Below, piece by piece: positions 39,291 to 48,604 of a stretch of 64,000 nucleotides of DNA. Below the pieces are notes generated by a model. That model was given only the letters and a program-made list of their open reading frames with translations, was not told the origin of the DNA and made no database searches. Position 1 is the first letter of the stretch; every line of letters begins with the position of its first letter. Made by a program: the position numbers and the translations under genes. The stretch comes from Paracoccus sp. S1E-3 (GTDB lineage: Bacteria; Pseudomonadota; Alphaproteobacteria; Rhodobacterales; Rhodobacteraceae), in NCBI RefSeq assembly GCF_013868135.1, contig NZ_JACEMU010000016.1, positions 62,001 to 126,000 on the forward strand. The letters are read 5' to 3'.

Positions 39291-39952
39291 GGCCGCGGGC
39301 CGGCCTCGGTCACGATCAGATCCAGGGCGGCGTCATGGGGCTGCGGGTAGATGGTCGGCAGGCGCCCGGCCTCCAGCCCGATGCCGATGGCATAGGGACG
39401 CGGGCGCAGCGCCGCCAGCGTGCGGTCGTAGAACCCGCCGCCATAGCCCAGCCGGAACCGGCCCCCATCCCAGCCGACCGTCGGGGCGAGCACGAGCTGC
39501 GGCACCACCTGCACGGTGGTCGCCGGCTCGGGGATGTTCCAGCGGCCGGGCTGCATCGGGGCATCGGGCGTCCACGGCCGGAAGACCAGCGGCTGATCGG
39601 GCGCGGTGACGACCGGCAGCGCGATCCGCAGCCCGGCCGCAGCCCGCCGCGCCATCCAGGGGCGCAGGTCCGGCTCTCCCCGGATCGGCCAATAGGCGGC
39701 GACGACCAGCCCCTGCGCGCCGCCGAAACGCGCCGCCAGCACGCTGTCCAGATGGTCGGCGATGGCGCCATCCGTGGCCTGCGCATCGCGCGTGGCCCGC
39801 GCCGCCAACAGCTGCGCCCGCGTCTCCCTGCGCCAGCGCGCCGCATCGGCTGCCGCCACCGGGTCCACCGCTTGCGGGTCAAAGTAATCAGCCGCGACCT
39901 GCCCCGCCATGCAGGCGGGCGAGGCGTAATCCTTGGGGTTTTCGTCGCTCAT
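39287..39952 (-). CDS. 5-formyltetrahydrofolate cyclo-ligase family protein
   Basis: The product is 221 residues. The ATP- and folate-binding pattern is visible in VVAAYWPIRGEPDLRPW, and the C-terminal signature LGYGGGFYDRTLA is invariant for the family. The enzyme converts 5-formyl-THF to 5,10-methenyl-THF using ATP. About 40 extra N-terminal residues (DENPKDYASPACMAGQVAAD) precede the core. I chose the ATG at 39952; longer frames cover the divergent DUF6522 gene. Its ribosome-binding site is weak. Confidence 0.92.
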   Translation of the reverse strand: MSDENPKDYASPACMAGQVAADYFDPQAVDPVAAADAARWRRETRAQLLAARATRDAQATDGAIADHLDSVLAARFGGAQGLVVAAYWPIRGEPDLRPWMARRAAAGLRIALPVVTAPDQPLVFRPWTPDAPMQPGRWNIPEPATTVQVVPQLVLAPTVGWDGGRFRLGYGGGFYDRTLAALRPRPYAIGIGLEAGRLPTIYPQPHDAALDLIVTEAGPRP

Positions 39953-40027
39953 GTCTCGCACGGGTTGAGAAATTCGGGTTCGCCTGAAATGCTGCGCCCG
40001 AGAATGGCAGCTTGGCAAGGGGGCGCG

Positions 40028-40285
40028 ATGCCGGAGATCACCCGCAACGGCGACGATTTCACCGTCGACGCGAAGATCATCGCCGAGGGGCTGGACCTGC
40101 CCGAACATGCCATCGCCCGCGCCATGGCCTCGGGCGCCATTACCACCCGCTTCGAGCGCGGCGAGGGCGCGGATGCCGGGCGGTTCCGGCTGAATTTCTT
40201 CCATCGGGGCAAGACCCTGCGCCTGACCGTGGATGCCGAGGGCAATCTCCTCAGCCGGGCGCGGTTCGAGCGGGGACAGGCCTAG
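40028..40285 (+). CDS. DUF6522-like small protein
   Basis: The product is 85 residues. The pattern VDAKIIAEGLDLPEHAIARA, then ITTRFERGEGADAGRFRLNF and a final LLSRARFERG, matches what I know as DUF6522, a family of small cytoplasmic proteins without known function. There is no signal peptide. It diverges from the cyclo-ligase gene across 75 bases and ends 4 bases inside the frameshifted gene on the other strand. Confidence 0.75.
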   Translation: MPEITRNGDDFTVDAKIIAEGLDLPEHAIARAMASGAITTRFERGEGADAGRFRLNFFHRGKTLRLTVDAEGNLLSRARFERGQA

Positions 40286-40664
40286 CGGATCTCGACCTCG
40301 TTCAGGCGAGTGAAGGTGCGCTGGCCTTCCCCGCTGACGGCCTTCATGTCGCCACGGCTGATGTCATGGGTGGTTCGCGCATATTCGCCGCTCGACCGCA
40401 TCGACAGCATGGCGTTGTAGCAGCAGTCGATCGGCGCCGTCCCCTCGTCCGGGATCACCACAGCGGTGTCCGGGCCGTAGCGGAAATGGACGGTATAATC
40501 TGCCTCACCTTCAATCTGGCGCAGCGTTTTCTTGATGGCGCTTTTCCAGCCGGGAGCTGATCGGGCGTGCAGATCGCCTGCCACCGACGTGCGGCGCTGA
40601 AATCATAGCCCTGCGCCGCCGTCGAGACGGCGCAGAAGATGGCCAATGCCGCCCAGACCCCCAA
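40282..40664 (-). pseudogene. Frameshifted gene for a small secreted protein
   Basis: From about 40664 one frame encodes a signal peptide (WAALAIFCAVSTAAQG) and mature start (YDFSAARRWQAICTPDQLP). Coding then continues in another frame as GWKSAIKKTLRQIEGEADYT through to the stop at 40282. The switch lies in the C-run of CTCCCGGC near 40548-40556; one extra C would join DQLP directly to GWKS. The intact product would be about 126 residues with a conserved-looking CC pair (PIDCCYNAML). No ATG is present at the 5' end, only TTG at 40664. A sequencing indel is a real alternative. Family unknown. Confidence 0.6.
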
Positions 40665-40671
40665 TGCAAAC

Positions 40672-40693
40672 GGGCCGCCAGTTGCGGCGGCCC
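40672..40693 (-). terminator. Probable terminator downstream of sodB
   Basis: An 8-base stem (GGGCCGCC and GGCGGCCC) with a six-base loop lies 23 bases after the sodB stop on the minus strand, followed by GTTTGC. The T-run is short, so efficiency is uncertain. Confidence 0.6.
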
Positions 40694-40716
40694 GTCACGA
40701 TCACCAACCGCGACGC

Positions 40717-41319
40717 TTACTGCATCCGCGAGGCGACATTGTCCCAGTTGACCAGCTTGTCGAGGAAGTTGGTCAGATAGCCCGGACGCTTGTTGCGGAA
40801 GTCGATGTAGTAGGAATGCTCCCACACGTCGCAGCCCAGCAGCGCTTTTTGACCGTAGACCAGCGGGTTCACGCCGTTTTCGGTCTTGGTAATGGCCAGC
40901 GACCCGTCGGGGTTCTGCACCAGCCACACCCAGCCCGAACCGAACTGGGCGGCGCCGGCGGCGGCGAATTCTTCCTTGAATTTCTCGACCGAGCCGAAGC
41001 TGTCGATGATCGCCTTCTTCAGGCTCTCGGGCATCTCGCCCGCGTCAGGCGACATCATTTCCCAGAACTGGCTGTGGTTCCAGTGCTGGCTGGCATTGTT
41101 GAAGATGCCATTCTGCGCCACGGCGCCCTTCTGGAAGGTGCCGGTGACGATGTCCTCCAGCGATTTGTCGGCCCATTCGGTGCCGTCGATCAGCTTGTTC
41201 AGGTTGTCGACATAGGCCTTGTGGTGAATGTCGTGGTGATATTCCAGCGTTTCCTTGGACATGCCGGCGGGCGCAAGCGCGTCATGGGCATAAGGAAGAT
41301 CGGGAAGCGTGAAGGCCAT
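40717..41319 (-). CDS. sodB: Superoxide dismutase, iron type
   Basis: The product is 200 residues. Metal ligands are H28 (EYHHDIHH), H82 (WNHSQFW), D164 and H168 (GCDVWEHSYY). The Gln in NASQHW (Q78) is the position that marks Fe-type enzymes. It converts superoxide to oxygen and hydrogen peroxide in the cytoplasm. The ATG at 41319 has GAGGATG upstream; the longer in-frame extension to 41601 is not coding. It is monocistronic between two terminators. Confidence 0.96.
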   Translation of the reverse strand: MAFTLPDLPYAHDALAPAGMSKETLEYHHDIHHKAYVDNLNKLIDGTEWADKSLEDIVTGTFQKGAVAQNGIFNNASQHWNHSQFWEMMSPDAGEMPESLKKAIIDSFGSVEKFKEEFAAAGAAQFGSGWVWLVQNPDGSLAITKTENGVNPLVYGQKALLGCDVWEHSYYIDFRNKRPGYLTNFLDKLVNWDNVASRMQ

Positions 41320-41450
41320 GGTCTCATCCTCTTGTCTGGGCGGGCGGCTGCCCGCACGGGTGCGGTCACCCACCAACGCAGCCTTGTTGGCGTGGGTTCC
41401 GGGTGCAGCCTTAACATGGGCCGCAGACTGGGAAAAAGCCCGGAAACGAA

Positions 41451-41479
41451 AAAGCCCCGAGGCAGCGCCTCGGGGCTTT
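41451..41479. terminator. Bidirectional terminator upstream of sodB
   Basis: A 13-base perfect stem (AAAGCCCCGAGGC and GCCTCGGGGCTTT) with an AGC loop lies 21 bases after the stop of the small membrane-protein gene. On the minus strand it is followed by TTTTTCG, so it ends that transcript before sodB. Confidence 0.9.
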
Positions 41480-41500
41480 CGGGGGCATCCGCGATACGGA

Positions 41501-41794
41501 TCAGTTCGTCGAAGGCGCAGGAGTTTCCGCAGCCGGAGCTTCCGTCGCCGGGGCCGGTTCGGCAGCGGGGGCGTCAGCAGCCGGGGCCGGCGTCTCGACA
41601 ACGGGGGCGTCAGCCGCCGGGGCGTCCGCAGCCGGGGCTTCGGTGGTTTCCTCGACCGTCACGACGGTGTCGCCACCGGCATCGGCAGCCGTTTCGCCGT
41701 TGCTGTTCATCAGCCAGAAAATCACCAGCACAGCAACAACCAGCGCGCCGACGATGAAGTAGAGATTGTTGCTGCTCCGGGGTTCGTTAGCCAT
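41501..41794 (-). CDS. Single-helix membrane protein with Ala/Pro/Glu-rich tail
   Basis: The product is 97 residues. One hydrophobic helix at about 12-29 (FIVGALVVAVLVIFWLM) is followed by an acidic tail built from irregular repeats of the type APAADAPAAD. The tail looks like a flexible periplasmic spacer. GGAG lies 11 bases before the ATG. It is flanked by a strong terminator and diverges from ccmI. Family and function are unknown; such low-complexity proteins evolve fast. Confidence 0.8.
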   Translation of the reverse strand: MANEPRSSNNLYFIVGALVVAVLVIFWLMNSNGETAADAGGDTVVTVEETTEAPAADAPAADAPVVETPAPAADAPAAEPAPATEAPAAETPAPSTN

Positions 41795-41859
41795 AGAGAT
41801 TCAACTCCGAGTTGGGTTTCGTATGAGGGTAACAATGCGCGACTTCGCAATTGGATCCC

Positions 41860-41884
41860 TATCATGCATCATTATCATGCATCA
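41860..41884. repeat. Short direct repeat in the ccmI upstream region
   Basis: The 12-mer TATCATGCATCA occurs twice, starting at 41860 and 41873, in the roughly 200-base gap between the divergent small membrane-protein gene and ccmI. Each copy contains the palindrome ATGCAT. Spacing of 13 bases places the copies a little over one helical turn apart, as expected for a pair of binding sites. The regulator is unknown. Confidence 0.6.
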
Positions 41885-41991
41885 ATCTGCCGCGGGAATA
41901 TGCGTGAAACTTGCCGCCTTGCAATGCTGAGCGGGGTTTTGCCGGGCGCAGGAAAAGCCTATCTAGGGCAAAGCCGAAAGGAAGCCCATCG

Positions 41992-43248
41992 ATGTTCTGG
42001 CTGTTCGCCGCCGCCCTGACCCTGACCGTCGCCCTCGCCATCCTGCTGCCGTTCTGGCGTGCCCGCCCCGGCGCGACCGAACCCGCCGCGGCCTACGACC
42101 TGCGCGTCTATCGCGACCAGCTTGCCGAGATCGACCGTGACCTGGCGCGCGGCATCATCGATCCGGCCGATGCCGAACGGCTGCGGACCGAGATCGGCCG
42201 CAAGGTGCTGGGCGCCGACCGGGCGCTGACGCGCGAGGCCGGAGCAGTCCCCATGACCGCCCGTCACGGCTGGATCGCGGCTGCGGTGCTGATGGTGCTG
42301 GTCGCGGCGGGCAGCGCGCTTTATCTGCGCATCGGCGCGCCCGGCCAGCCGGATATGGCACTCGCCGCGCGGATCGCTGCGGCCGAAGCCCGCTATGCCA
42401 GCCGCCCCAGTCAGGCCGAGGCCGAGGCCCGCATGGCCGCGAACCCGCCCCCTGCGCTGCCGGCCCCCGATGCGCAGTTCCTCGAATTGATGGACCAGTT
42501 GCGCAGCGCCGTCCAGCAGCGCCCGGACGACACCAGGGGCCTGTCGCTGCTGGCCCGCAATGAGGCGCGGCTGGGCAATACCCAGGCCGCGATCACGGCG
42601 CAGAAGCGTCTGATCGAGGTTCAGGGCGCGACCGCGACCGCCGAGGAGCACGCCTTCCTCGCCGGGCTGATGGCCGAGGCCGCCGGCGGCCTCATCACCC
42701 CCGAGGCCGAACGCGAGATGGCGACGGCCTTGCGCCTCGATCCGAAAAACGCGCAGGCCCGATATATGACCGGTCTGCTGCAGGCCCAGAATGGCCGTGC
42801 CGACCGCGCCTTCCCCGTCTGGGCGGCGATGCTGGAAGACACCCCCGCCGATTCACCCTGGAACGCCGCCATCCGGCAGGTCATCGGCGACATCGCGTGG
42901 CTGGCCGGGCATCCCGAATATGTTCCGCCGCAGGCGGGTGGAACCGATGCAGGTGCCACCCCGATGATGCCGGCGCTCGATGCCGATCAGATGGCCGCGG
43001 CCAGCGAGATGACGCCACAGGACCGGACCGAATTCATCCGCAGCATGGTCGCCCGGCGCGAAGCACGCCTCGCAGCGGAGGGCGGCAGCGCCGATGAATG
43101 GGCAATGCTCATCACCCAGCTGTCGGTGGTGGGCGAAGGCGAGCATGCCCGCGAAATCGCCGCCGAGGCGCGGACCCGCTTTGCCGAAGATCCGATCGGG
43201 CTGGCGAAGGTCAACGACGCGGCGGAATCGGTGGGCATCGGCCCATGA
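41992..43248 (+). CDS. ccmI: Cytochrome c biogenesis protein CcmI
   Basis: CcmI holds apocytochrome c for heme ligation in the Ccm system I. The product is 418 residues with two N-terminal helices (about 2-20 and 98-118) joined by a cytoplasmic leucine-zipper-like loop ([18 protein letters not shown]), then a TPR-containing periplasmic domain. This is the layout known from Rhodobacter CcmI. The ATG has AAGGAAG upstream. The ruvX start overlaps its stop (ATGA). The other ccm genes are elsewhere. Confidence 0.92.
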   Translation: MFWLFAAALTLTVALAILLPFWRARPGATEPAAAYDLRVYRDQLAEIDRDLARGIIDPADAERLRTEIGRKVLGADRALTREAGAVPMTARHGWIAAAVLMVLVAAGSALYLRIGAPGQPDMALAARIAAAEARYASRPSQAEAEARMAANPPPALPAPDAQFLELMDQLRSAVQQRPDDTRGLSLLARNEARLGNTQAAITAQKRLIEVQGATATAEEHAFLAGLMAEAAGGLITPEAEREMATALRLDPKNAQARYMTGLLQAQNGRADRAFPVWAAMLEDTPADSPWNAAIRQVIGDIAWLAGHPEYVPPQAGGTDAGATPMMPALDADQMAAASEMTPQDRTEFIRSMVARREARLAAEGGSADEWAMLITQLSVVGEGEHAREIAAEARTRFAEDPIGLAKVNDAAESVGIGP

Positions 43249-43712
43249 TCTTCGAGGATATTGCCGATTTCGCAGCGGGGCTTCCGCGTGCGGGGGCAAT
43301 CGCCGGCCTCGATCTCGGCACCAAGACGATCGGGATCGCGGTCAGCGACGGGCTGCGCCAGGTCGCGTCCCCCCTCACCGTGATCCGGCGCGAGAAATTC
43401 ACCCTCGACGCGCAGGCGCTGCTGAAGATCGCGGCCGACCGGGGACTGGTCGGCATCGTGCTGGGGCTGCCGCGCAACATGGACGGCACCGAGGGTCCCC
43501 GCGCCCAGTCCACCCGCGCCTTCGCCCGGAACCTGTCGCGGCTGACCGATCTGCCGATCAGTTTCTGGGACGAACGCCTCTCCACCGTCGCCGCCGAGCG
43601 CGCGCTGCTGGAGGCCGACACCTCGCGCAAACGCCGCGCCGAGGTGATCGATCAGGTGGCGGCGGGGTATATCCTGCAAGGGGCGCTGGATCGGCTGCGG
43701 TTTTTGGGCTGA
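43245..43712 (+). CDS. ruvX: Holliday junction resolvase-like protein YqgF/RuvX
   Basis: The product is 155 residues with an RNase H fold. Diagnostic motifs are [31 protein letters not shown] and [15 protein letters not shown]. The family is involved in processing the 5' end of pre-16S rRNA and has been proposed as an alternative resolvase. Translation is coupled to ccmI by a 4-base overlap. Confidence 0.94.
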   Translation: MIFEDIADFAAGLPRAGAIAGLDLGTKTIGIAVSDGLRQVASPLTVIRREKFTLDAQALLKIAADRGLVGIVLGLPRNMDGTEGPRAQSTRAFARNLSRLTDLPISFWDERLSTVAAERALLEADTSRKRRAEVIDQVAAGYILQGALDRLRFLG

Positions 43713-43798
43713 GGGCCAAACCGCGCCATCAACCCTTGCGATACAGTTTTTTTCCCGGCACCCCCAAGGGGATAGCTCTCGGCCCAGACAGGTGATTC

Positions 43799-44677
43799 GT
43801 GAAAGTTCAGGTCCTGACCAATGTGCGCACAGACGAATTCTTTCTGGCGCTCTGGATCCATTACTATGGCGGGATCTTCGGTCGGGAAAATCTTCACATC
43901 ATGCTCGATGGGGATGACTGGACGCCCACCGTCGACCTGACGGATGTAAATGTGCACGTTGTTGCCAATGTCCCCCGTGAACGGGTCCGGCGGGATCGGC
44001 GAACGGCGCGATGGCAGTCAGGGCTGGCCAACAACCTTCTGCGCGATGGCACCGATGTGGTGCTGCGGACGGATATCGACGAATTCGTGGCCGTCGACCC
44101 GGCCACCGGCATGCAGCTTCCCGAATATCTCGCCACCCTTGGCCCCGAGACGCGCCGCGCGGCGATTGGACTGGATGTCATTCAGGCACCGTCCGAGGGA
44201 CCGCTGGCGCCGGACATCCCCATTCTTCAGCAGCGGCGCAACGCCATCCTGACGCGGGAATTTTCCAAGCTGGTCGTCGCACGCGCACCGCTGCGGTGGA
44301 TGAGCGGTTTTCACCGCGGCAAGGAGGTTCCGGTGGACCTGTCGACGGATCTGCTGCTGTTTCACCTGGCCCTCTTCGACCGGGAGACGGCCGCCAGGCG
44401 CATCGCGGGACGCAAGAAAGCCGCCGAGGACAGCAGCGAGGGCGACCATATCGCCGGACGTTTCACCCGCTTTGATGAAATCAGTGAGTCCCAGCCGCTC
44501 GATTTCGATGCGCGGATCAGCGACGCCCGCGAGCACCTTATGAAATCATTGCCATCGCCGACGGGACCGCATGTGGGCCGCATCCCGGACGGGAATGTCG
44601 CGCGCGGTTACCACATTGGAATACCCGATCGCATGACGGGCCTGCTGCCGTCGCTGGACGCCTTCCTGCCCGGATAG
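43799..44677 (+). CDS. Family 2-like glycosyltransferase
   Basis: The product is 292 residues. The N-terminal pattern (NVRTDEFFLALWIHYYGGIF) and the metal/nucleotide-sugar-binding segment LRTDIDEFVAVDP match the glycosyltransferase 2-like group seen in polysaccharide clusters (PF13704 type). The start is a GTG at 43799 with AGGTG upstream. It is not in a polysaccharide operon: ruvX precedes it and uvrC converges on it. Acceptor and donor are unknown. Confidence 0.8.
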   Translation: MKVQVLTNVRTDEFFLALWIHYYGGIFGRENLHIMLDGDDWTPTVDLTDVNVHVVANVPRERVRRDRRTARWQSGLANNLLRDGTDVVLRTDIDEFVAVDPATGMQLPEYLATLGPETRRAAIGLDVIQAPSEGPLAPDIPILQQRRNAILTREFSKLVVARAPLRWMSGFHRGKEVPVDLSTDLLLFHLALFDRETAARRIAGRKKAAEDSSEGDHIAGRFTRFDEISESQPLDFDARISDAREHLMKSLPSPTGPHVGRIPDGNVARGYHIGIPDRMTGLLPSLDAFLPG

Positions 44678-44730
44678 ACCATCCCGGCAGCGCATTGCGG
44701 GCCGGATCGATCAGCCGCTCCGGCAAGCCC

Positions 44731-46587
44731 TCACACCCTGAAGTGATCATAGATCTTCTGCGCCAGCCCCTCGTTGATGCCGTCGACGGCCATCAGGTCG
44801 GCAACGGCCGCCCGGCTGACGGCCTTGGCGGATCCGAAATGCGCCAGCAGCGCCTTCTTGCGCGCGGCCCCCACGCCCGTGATCTCGTCCAGGGGCGTTG
44901 CTGACACCGCTTTCGCCCGCTTGGCGCGGTGGGTGCCGATTGCCCAGCGGTGGGCCTCGTCGCGCAGGCGCTGGATGAAATACAGCACCGGGTCATTCAT
45001 CCGCAGCGCGAAGGGGGGCTGGCCGAAACGGTAGAACTCCTCCTTGCCGTGATCGCGGTCCTGGCCTTTGGCAACGCCGATCATGGGGATGTCCTCGACG
45101 CCAAGCTCGGCCATGATCTCATGCACGGCGCTGACCTGACCGGCGCCGCCGTCGATCAGCAGCAGGTCGGGCCAGGCTTCCGATTCGCGGTCCGGGTCTT
45201 CCTTCAGCAGCCGGGTGAAACGACGGGTCAGCACCTCTTTCATCATGCCGAAATCGTCGCCGGGGGTGATCTCGGTCCCCTTGATGTTGAACTTGCGATA
45301 CTGGCTTTTCAGCCAGCCCTCGGGGCCGGCCACGACCATGCCGCCGACCGCATTCGTGCCCATGATATGCGAGTTGTCGTAGACCTCGATCCGGCGCGGC
45401 GGGCCGGGCAGGTTGAAGGCATCGGCCAGTCCTTCCAGCAGGCGCAGTTGCGTCGCGCTTTCGGACATCCGCCGGGCAAGGCTTTCGCGGGCGTTGCGCA
45501 GCGCGTTATCGACCAACTCGGCCTTTTCGCCGCGCTGGGGCACGCCCAGCACCACCTTGCGCCCGGCCTTTTCCGATAGCGCCTCGCGCATCAGATCCAT
45601 GTCCTCGACGCCGTGGGACAGCAGCACCATGCGCGGGGGCACCTTGTTGTCGTAGAATTGCATCAGGAAGGCCTGCATCACCTCGTCGGGGGATTCGACA
45701 CCCCCCAGACGCGGATAGAAATCGCGGTTACCCCAGCTTTGATTGCCGCGAATGAAGAAGACCTGCACGCAGGCCTGCCCGCCCTCCATATGGAGCGCGA
45801 CGATATCCGCCTCGGGGATGCCGCGGGGATTGATGGCCTGCACCGACTGCACCGCCGTCAGCGCCTTGATGCGGTCGCGCAGGGCGGCCGCGCGTTCATA
45901 TTCCATCGCCGCCGAGGCCGCTGCCATCTCGGCCGCCAGATCGGCCTGAATCTGGGTCGAGCGGCCTTTCAGGAACAGCTCGGCATCATTGACCAGCTCG
46001 CCGTAATCGCGTTCCGAGATCTTGCCGACGCAGGGCGCGCTGCAGCGCTTGATCTGATACAGCAGGCACGGCCGGGTGCGGCTTTCGAAGACCGCATCGG
46101 TGCAGTTGCGCAGCAAAAAGACCCGTTGCAACTGGTTCAGCGTCCGGTTCACCGCGCCCGCCCCGGCGAAGGGGCCGTAATAATCGCCTTTCTCAGATTT
46201 TGCCCCGCGATGCTTCTTGATCTGCGGGAACGGATGCGACTTCGCCACCAGAATGTTCGGGAAGCTCTTGTCGTCGCGCAGCAGCACGTTGTAGCGCGGC
46301 TTCAGCTGCTTGATGAGGTTCTGCTCCAGAAGCAGCGCCTCGGTTTCGGTGCGGGTGGACAGGAACATCATCGAATGGGTCTCGCGGATCATCCGCGCGA
46401 TCCGCGCCGTATGCCCCTGCCCGCGCGCATAGTTCGAGACCCGCGCCTTCAGGTTCCGCGCCTTGCCGACATACAGCACATCCCCCTTCTCGCCCAGCAT
46501 CCGATAGACGCCGGGACTGCCGTCCAGCGTCTTCAGATAGTCGGCGATCAGCGGTTGTCCGATCAGTTTGGGGGCGGAATCGGTCAT
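44731..46587 (-). CDS. uvrC: Excinuclease ABC subunit C
   Basis: UvrC makes both incisions in nucleotide excision repair. The product is 618 residues. The GIY-YIG nuclease is at the N-terminus ([20 protein letters not shown]), the UvrB-binding UVR motif is at about 205-240, the RNase H-like nuclease has [12 protein letters not shown] and LLIDGGAGQ, and a tandem helix-hairpin-helix closes the protein ([18 protein letters not shown]). The ATG at 46587 has a weak ribosome-binding site. It converges with the glycosyltransferase gene. Confidence 0.97.
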   Translation of the reverse strand: MTDSAPKLIGQPLIADYLKTLDGSPGVYRMLGEKGDVLYVGKARNLKARVSNYARGQGHTARIARMIRETHSMMFLSTRTETEALLLEQNLIKQLKPRYNVLLRDDKSFPNILVAKSHPFPQIKKHRGAKSEKGDYYGPFAGAGAVNRTLNQLQRVFLLRNCTDAVFESRTRPCLLYQIKRCSAPCVGKISERDYGELVNDAELFLKGRSTQIQADLAAEMAAASAAMEYERAAALRDRIKALTAVQSVQAINPRGIPEADIVALHMEGGQACVQVFFIRGNQSWGNRDFYPRLGGVESPDEVMQAFLMQFYDNKVPPRMVLLSHGVEDMDLMREALSEKAGRKVVLGVPQRGEKAELVDNALRNARESLARRMSESATQLRLLEGLADAFNLPGPPRRIEVYDNSHIMGTNAVGGMVVAGPEGWLKSQYRKFNIKGTEITPGDDFGMMKEVLTRRFTRLLKEDPDRESEAWPDLLLIDGGAGQVSAVHEIMAELGVEDIPMIGVAKGQDRDHGKEEFYRFGQPPFALRMNDPVLYFIQRLRDEAHRWAIGTHRAKRAKAVSATPLDEITGVGAARKKALLAHFGSAKAVSRAAVADLMAVDGINEGLAQKIYDHFRV

Positions 46588-46898
46588 GGCTTTACAGATG
46601 GGTGATTCTGGGGGGCTGCTGCAAGTTCCGCGACGCGAAGGCAAGAAGAATCCTGTCCACGGATTCTGTGGATAACTCTGTGGGCGAGCTGTGGCCTTCG
46701 GCGCTTTTCTTGGCGTTTTACAGGATTTCTCATATTTGCATAAGTTTTGAGCATAAAGGTAACTATTTGATTATAATATATATTTTATCTCATCCGGACA
46801 ATCACCTGAAAAACAAGACGGATTCCTTACCGTTTTGTTACCGCCGCGCGGAAAGTGGACAAAGCGCCGCACCCGATGGCAGACGCGCCCGGCGACGG
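46588..46898. other. AT-rich intergenic region with a DnaA box
   Basis: This gap of 311 bases lies between the uvrC start and the stop of the short-chain dehydrogenase gene, both leftward. It contains one perfect DnaA box and, at about 46710-46800, a tract far richer in A+T than anything else in the window (ATTATAATATATATTTTAT). No coding frame is convincing. It should hold the uvrC promoter; the combination also resembles a DNA-unwinding element next to a DnaA site. Confidence 0.6.
46667..46675 (-). promoter_or_regulatory. Perfect DnaA box
   Basis: TGTGGATAA on the plus strand is the exact complement of the strongest DnaA-binding sequence TTATCCACA. It lies about 80 bases upstream of the uvrC start, next to the AT-rich tract. 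I found no second perfect copy in this gap. It may regulate uvrC, titrate DnaA or be part of an origin. Confidence 0.55.
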
Positions 46899-47672
46899 CT
46901 ATTCGACGACCTGGATATCGGGCGTCCGCCAGGCCAGATGCTGGCCGCCATCCACGCAGATCAACTGGCCGGTGACGGCTTTCGCAGCCATCAGATAGGT
47001 CAGCGTGGCGGTCACATCCTCGGGATCGGCGCCGCGTTCCAGAATGGTGGCGGCGCGCTGCCGGGCGAACTGTTCGGCACCCTGACGCGCCCCCTGCAGG
47101 GTCGGGCCCGGACCGATGGCGTTGACGCGGATATCGGGCGCGAGCGCCTGCGCCAGCATCCGCGTCAGGTCCCACAGCGCCGATTTGGCGAGGGCATAGG
47201 TCAGGAATTCCGGCGTGGGCTTCAGCACCCGCTGGTCGATCATGTTGACGATCAGCGCCTGCGCCACCGGCTCGGGACCGGTGCGGTCGGCGCGCGGGAC
47301 CTGCGCCGCGAAGGCCTGCGACAGGATGAAGGGCGCGCGCAGGTTCGACCCCAGATGGCGGTCCCAGCTGTCCCGCGTTGCCGTGGCGATTGTGTCATGT
47401 TCGAAGATCGAGGCATTGTTGACCAGCACAGACAGCGTTCCCATGCGCGCGGTGACGCGGGGCACAAGCGCCTCGGCGGCCTCCAGATCCAGCAGATCGG
47501 CGGCGAAGACCTCGGCCCGGACGCCAAAGGCGCGGGCCTCGGCCGCAGTCTGTTCCGCCTCGGCTTCCGCACCGTGGTAATGGATGGCGACATCGTGCCC
47601 GGCGCGCGCCAGCGCCAGCACCATTGCCCGGCCCAGCCGGCGGGCGCCCCCGGTGACCAATGCGGCGCTCAT
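46899..47672 (-). CDS. Short-chain dehydrogenase (pteridine-reductase-like)
   Basis: The product is 257 residues. The cofactor loop is TGGARRLGRAMVLALA (an arginine after the glycine motif favours NADPH), the catalytic Tyr and Lys are in YALAKSALW, and NAIGPGPTL follows. The form of the glycine motif and the overall pattern resemble FolM/pteridine reductase-type enzymes that reduce dihydropterins. The ATG at 47672 overlaps the exchanger stop as ATGA, so it is the last gene of a four-gene overlapping chain. The substrate is inferred only. Confidence 0.85.
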   Translation of the reverse strand: MSAALVTGGARRLGRAMVLALARAGHDVAIHYHGAEAEAEQTAAEARAFGVRAEVFAADLLDLEAAEALVPRVTARMGTLSVLVNNASIFEHDTIATATRDSWDRHLGSNLRAPFILSQAFAAQVPRADRTGPEPVAQALIVNMIDQRVLKPTPEFLTYALAKSALWDLTRMLAQALAPDIRVNAIGPGPTLQGARQGAEQFARQRAATILERGADPEDVTATLTYLMAAKAVTGQLICVDGGQHLAWRTPDIQVVE

Positions 47673-48604
47673 GCCAGCAGCCAGACCGTATAGGCGGCGT
47701 AGATCGACAGCAGCGCCGCACCGGCAACCCGGCCGACAGCGATATGGCGATACAGGAACGGCCCCAGCAGGCCGGTGGTCAGCAGCATGAACCACAGATC
47801 GAAGCGCAGCATCTGCTCGGGCACCTGCAGCGGGCCAAAAAAGGCGGTGATGCCCATGATGGCGAGAATGTTGAACAGGTTCGAGCCGATCACATTGCCC
47901 AAGGCCATATCCGCCCGCCCCCGCAGTGCCGAGGCGACCGAAGCCGCCAGTTCCGGCAGCGAGGTGCCGACCGCCACCAGCGTCAGACCGATCACCGTCT
48001 CGCTGATGCCGAAGCCACGGGCGATGTCGGTGGCCCCGTCGACCAGCAGCCGCGCCCCGACGGGCAGCAGCACCAGCCCCACCACCAGCCACAGCGCGAT
48101 TTTGGCGCCACGATCGGTGGCGACCTCGACATCAAGCTCGGGCGGGTGGCCCTGAGGGCTGCGGGCGCGACCGATCTGCTGATACAGGGTCACGGCCAGA
48201 CAGGCCAGCAGGATCACCCCATGCCACCACACCAGCGGCCCGGCGAAACACAGCACGATCAGCAGAACCGAGGCCAGCATCGCATAGACCCAGCTGATCT
48301 TCAGTTCGTCATCATCCGACAGCACGGGCGCGATCACCGCCGTCGCACCCAGGATCACCAGCACATTGGCGATGTTCGACCCGACCACATTTCCCAGCGC
48401 AATGCCGGGCTGCCCGCCCAGGGCGGCGGCGACCGACACGATCAGCTCAGGCGCGGAGGTGCCGAAGGCCAGCACGGTCAGCCCGACAATGACCGGCGCG
48501 ATGCCCAGTTTCAGCGCCAGCGCCACCGCGCCGCGCACCAGATAGTCGCCGCCAATGACCAGCAGAGCCAGGCCGGCGAGAATGAACAGCAGATCAACGA
48601 TCAC
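47669..48604 (-). CDS. Calcium/sodium antiporter (CaCA family, YrbG-like)
   Basis: The product is 311 residues with ten helices in two inverted repeats. The alpha repeats are clear: TVLAFGTSAPELIVS and GNVVGSNIANVLVILG in the first half, VAVGTSLPELAASV and GNVIGSNLFNILAIMG in the second, which carry the ion-binding acidic residues. It exchanges Na+ or H+ for Ca2+ across the inner membrane. The start is a GTG at 48604 that overlaps the 38-residue protein gene by 11 bases. Confidence 0.93.
   Translation of the reverse strand: MIVDLLFILAGLALLVIGGDYLVRGAVALALKLGIAPVIVGLTVLAFGTSAPELIVSVAAALGGQPGIALGNVVGSNIANVLVILGATAVIAPVLSDDDELKISWVYAMLASVLLIVLCFAGPLVWWHGVILLACLAVTLYQQIGRARSPQGHPPELDVEVATDRGAKIALWLVVGLVLLPVGARLLVDGATDIARGFGISETVIGLTLVAVGTSLPELAASVASALRGRADMALGNVIGSNLFNILAIMGITAFFGPLQVPEQMLRFDLWFMLLTTGLLGPFLYRHIAVGRVAGAALLSIYAAYTVWLLA

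Noticed and set aside
46588..46898. Calling this gap the chromosomal origin of replication
   Set aside because: Only one perfect DnaA box is visible, and no dnaA, parAB or other origin-linked gene lies beside it. The weaker statement is kept as a finding.
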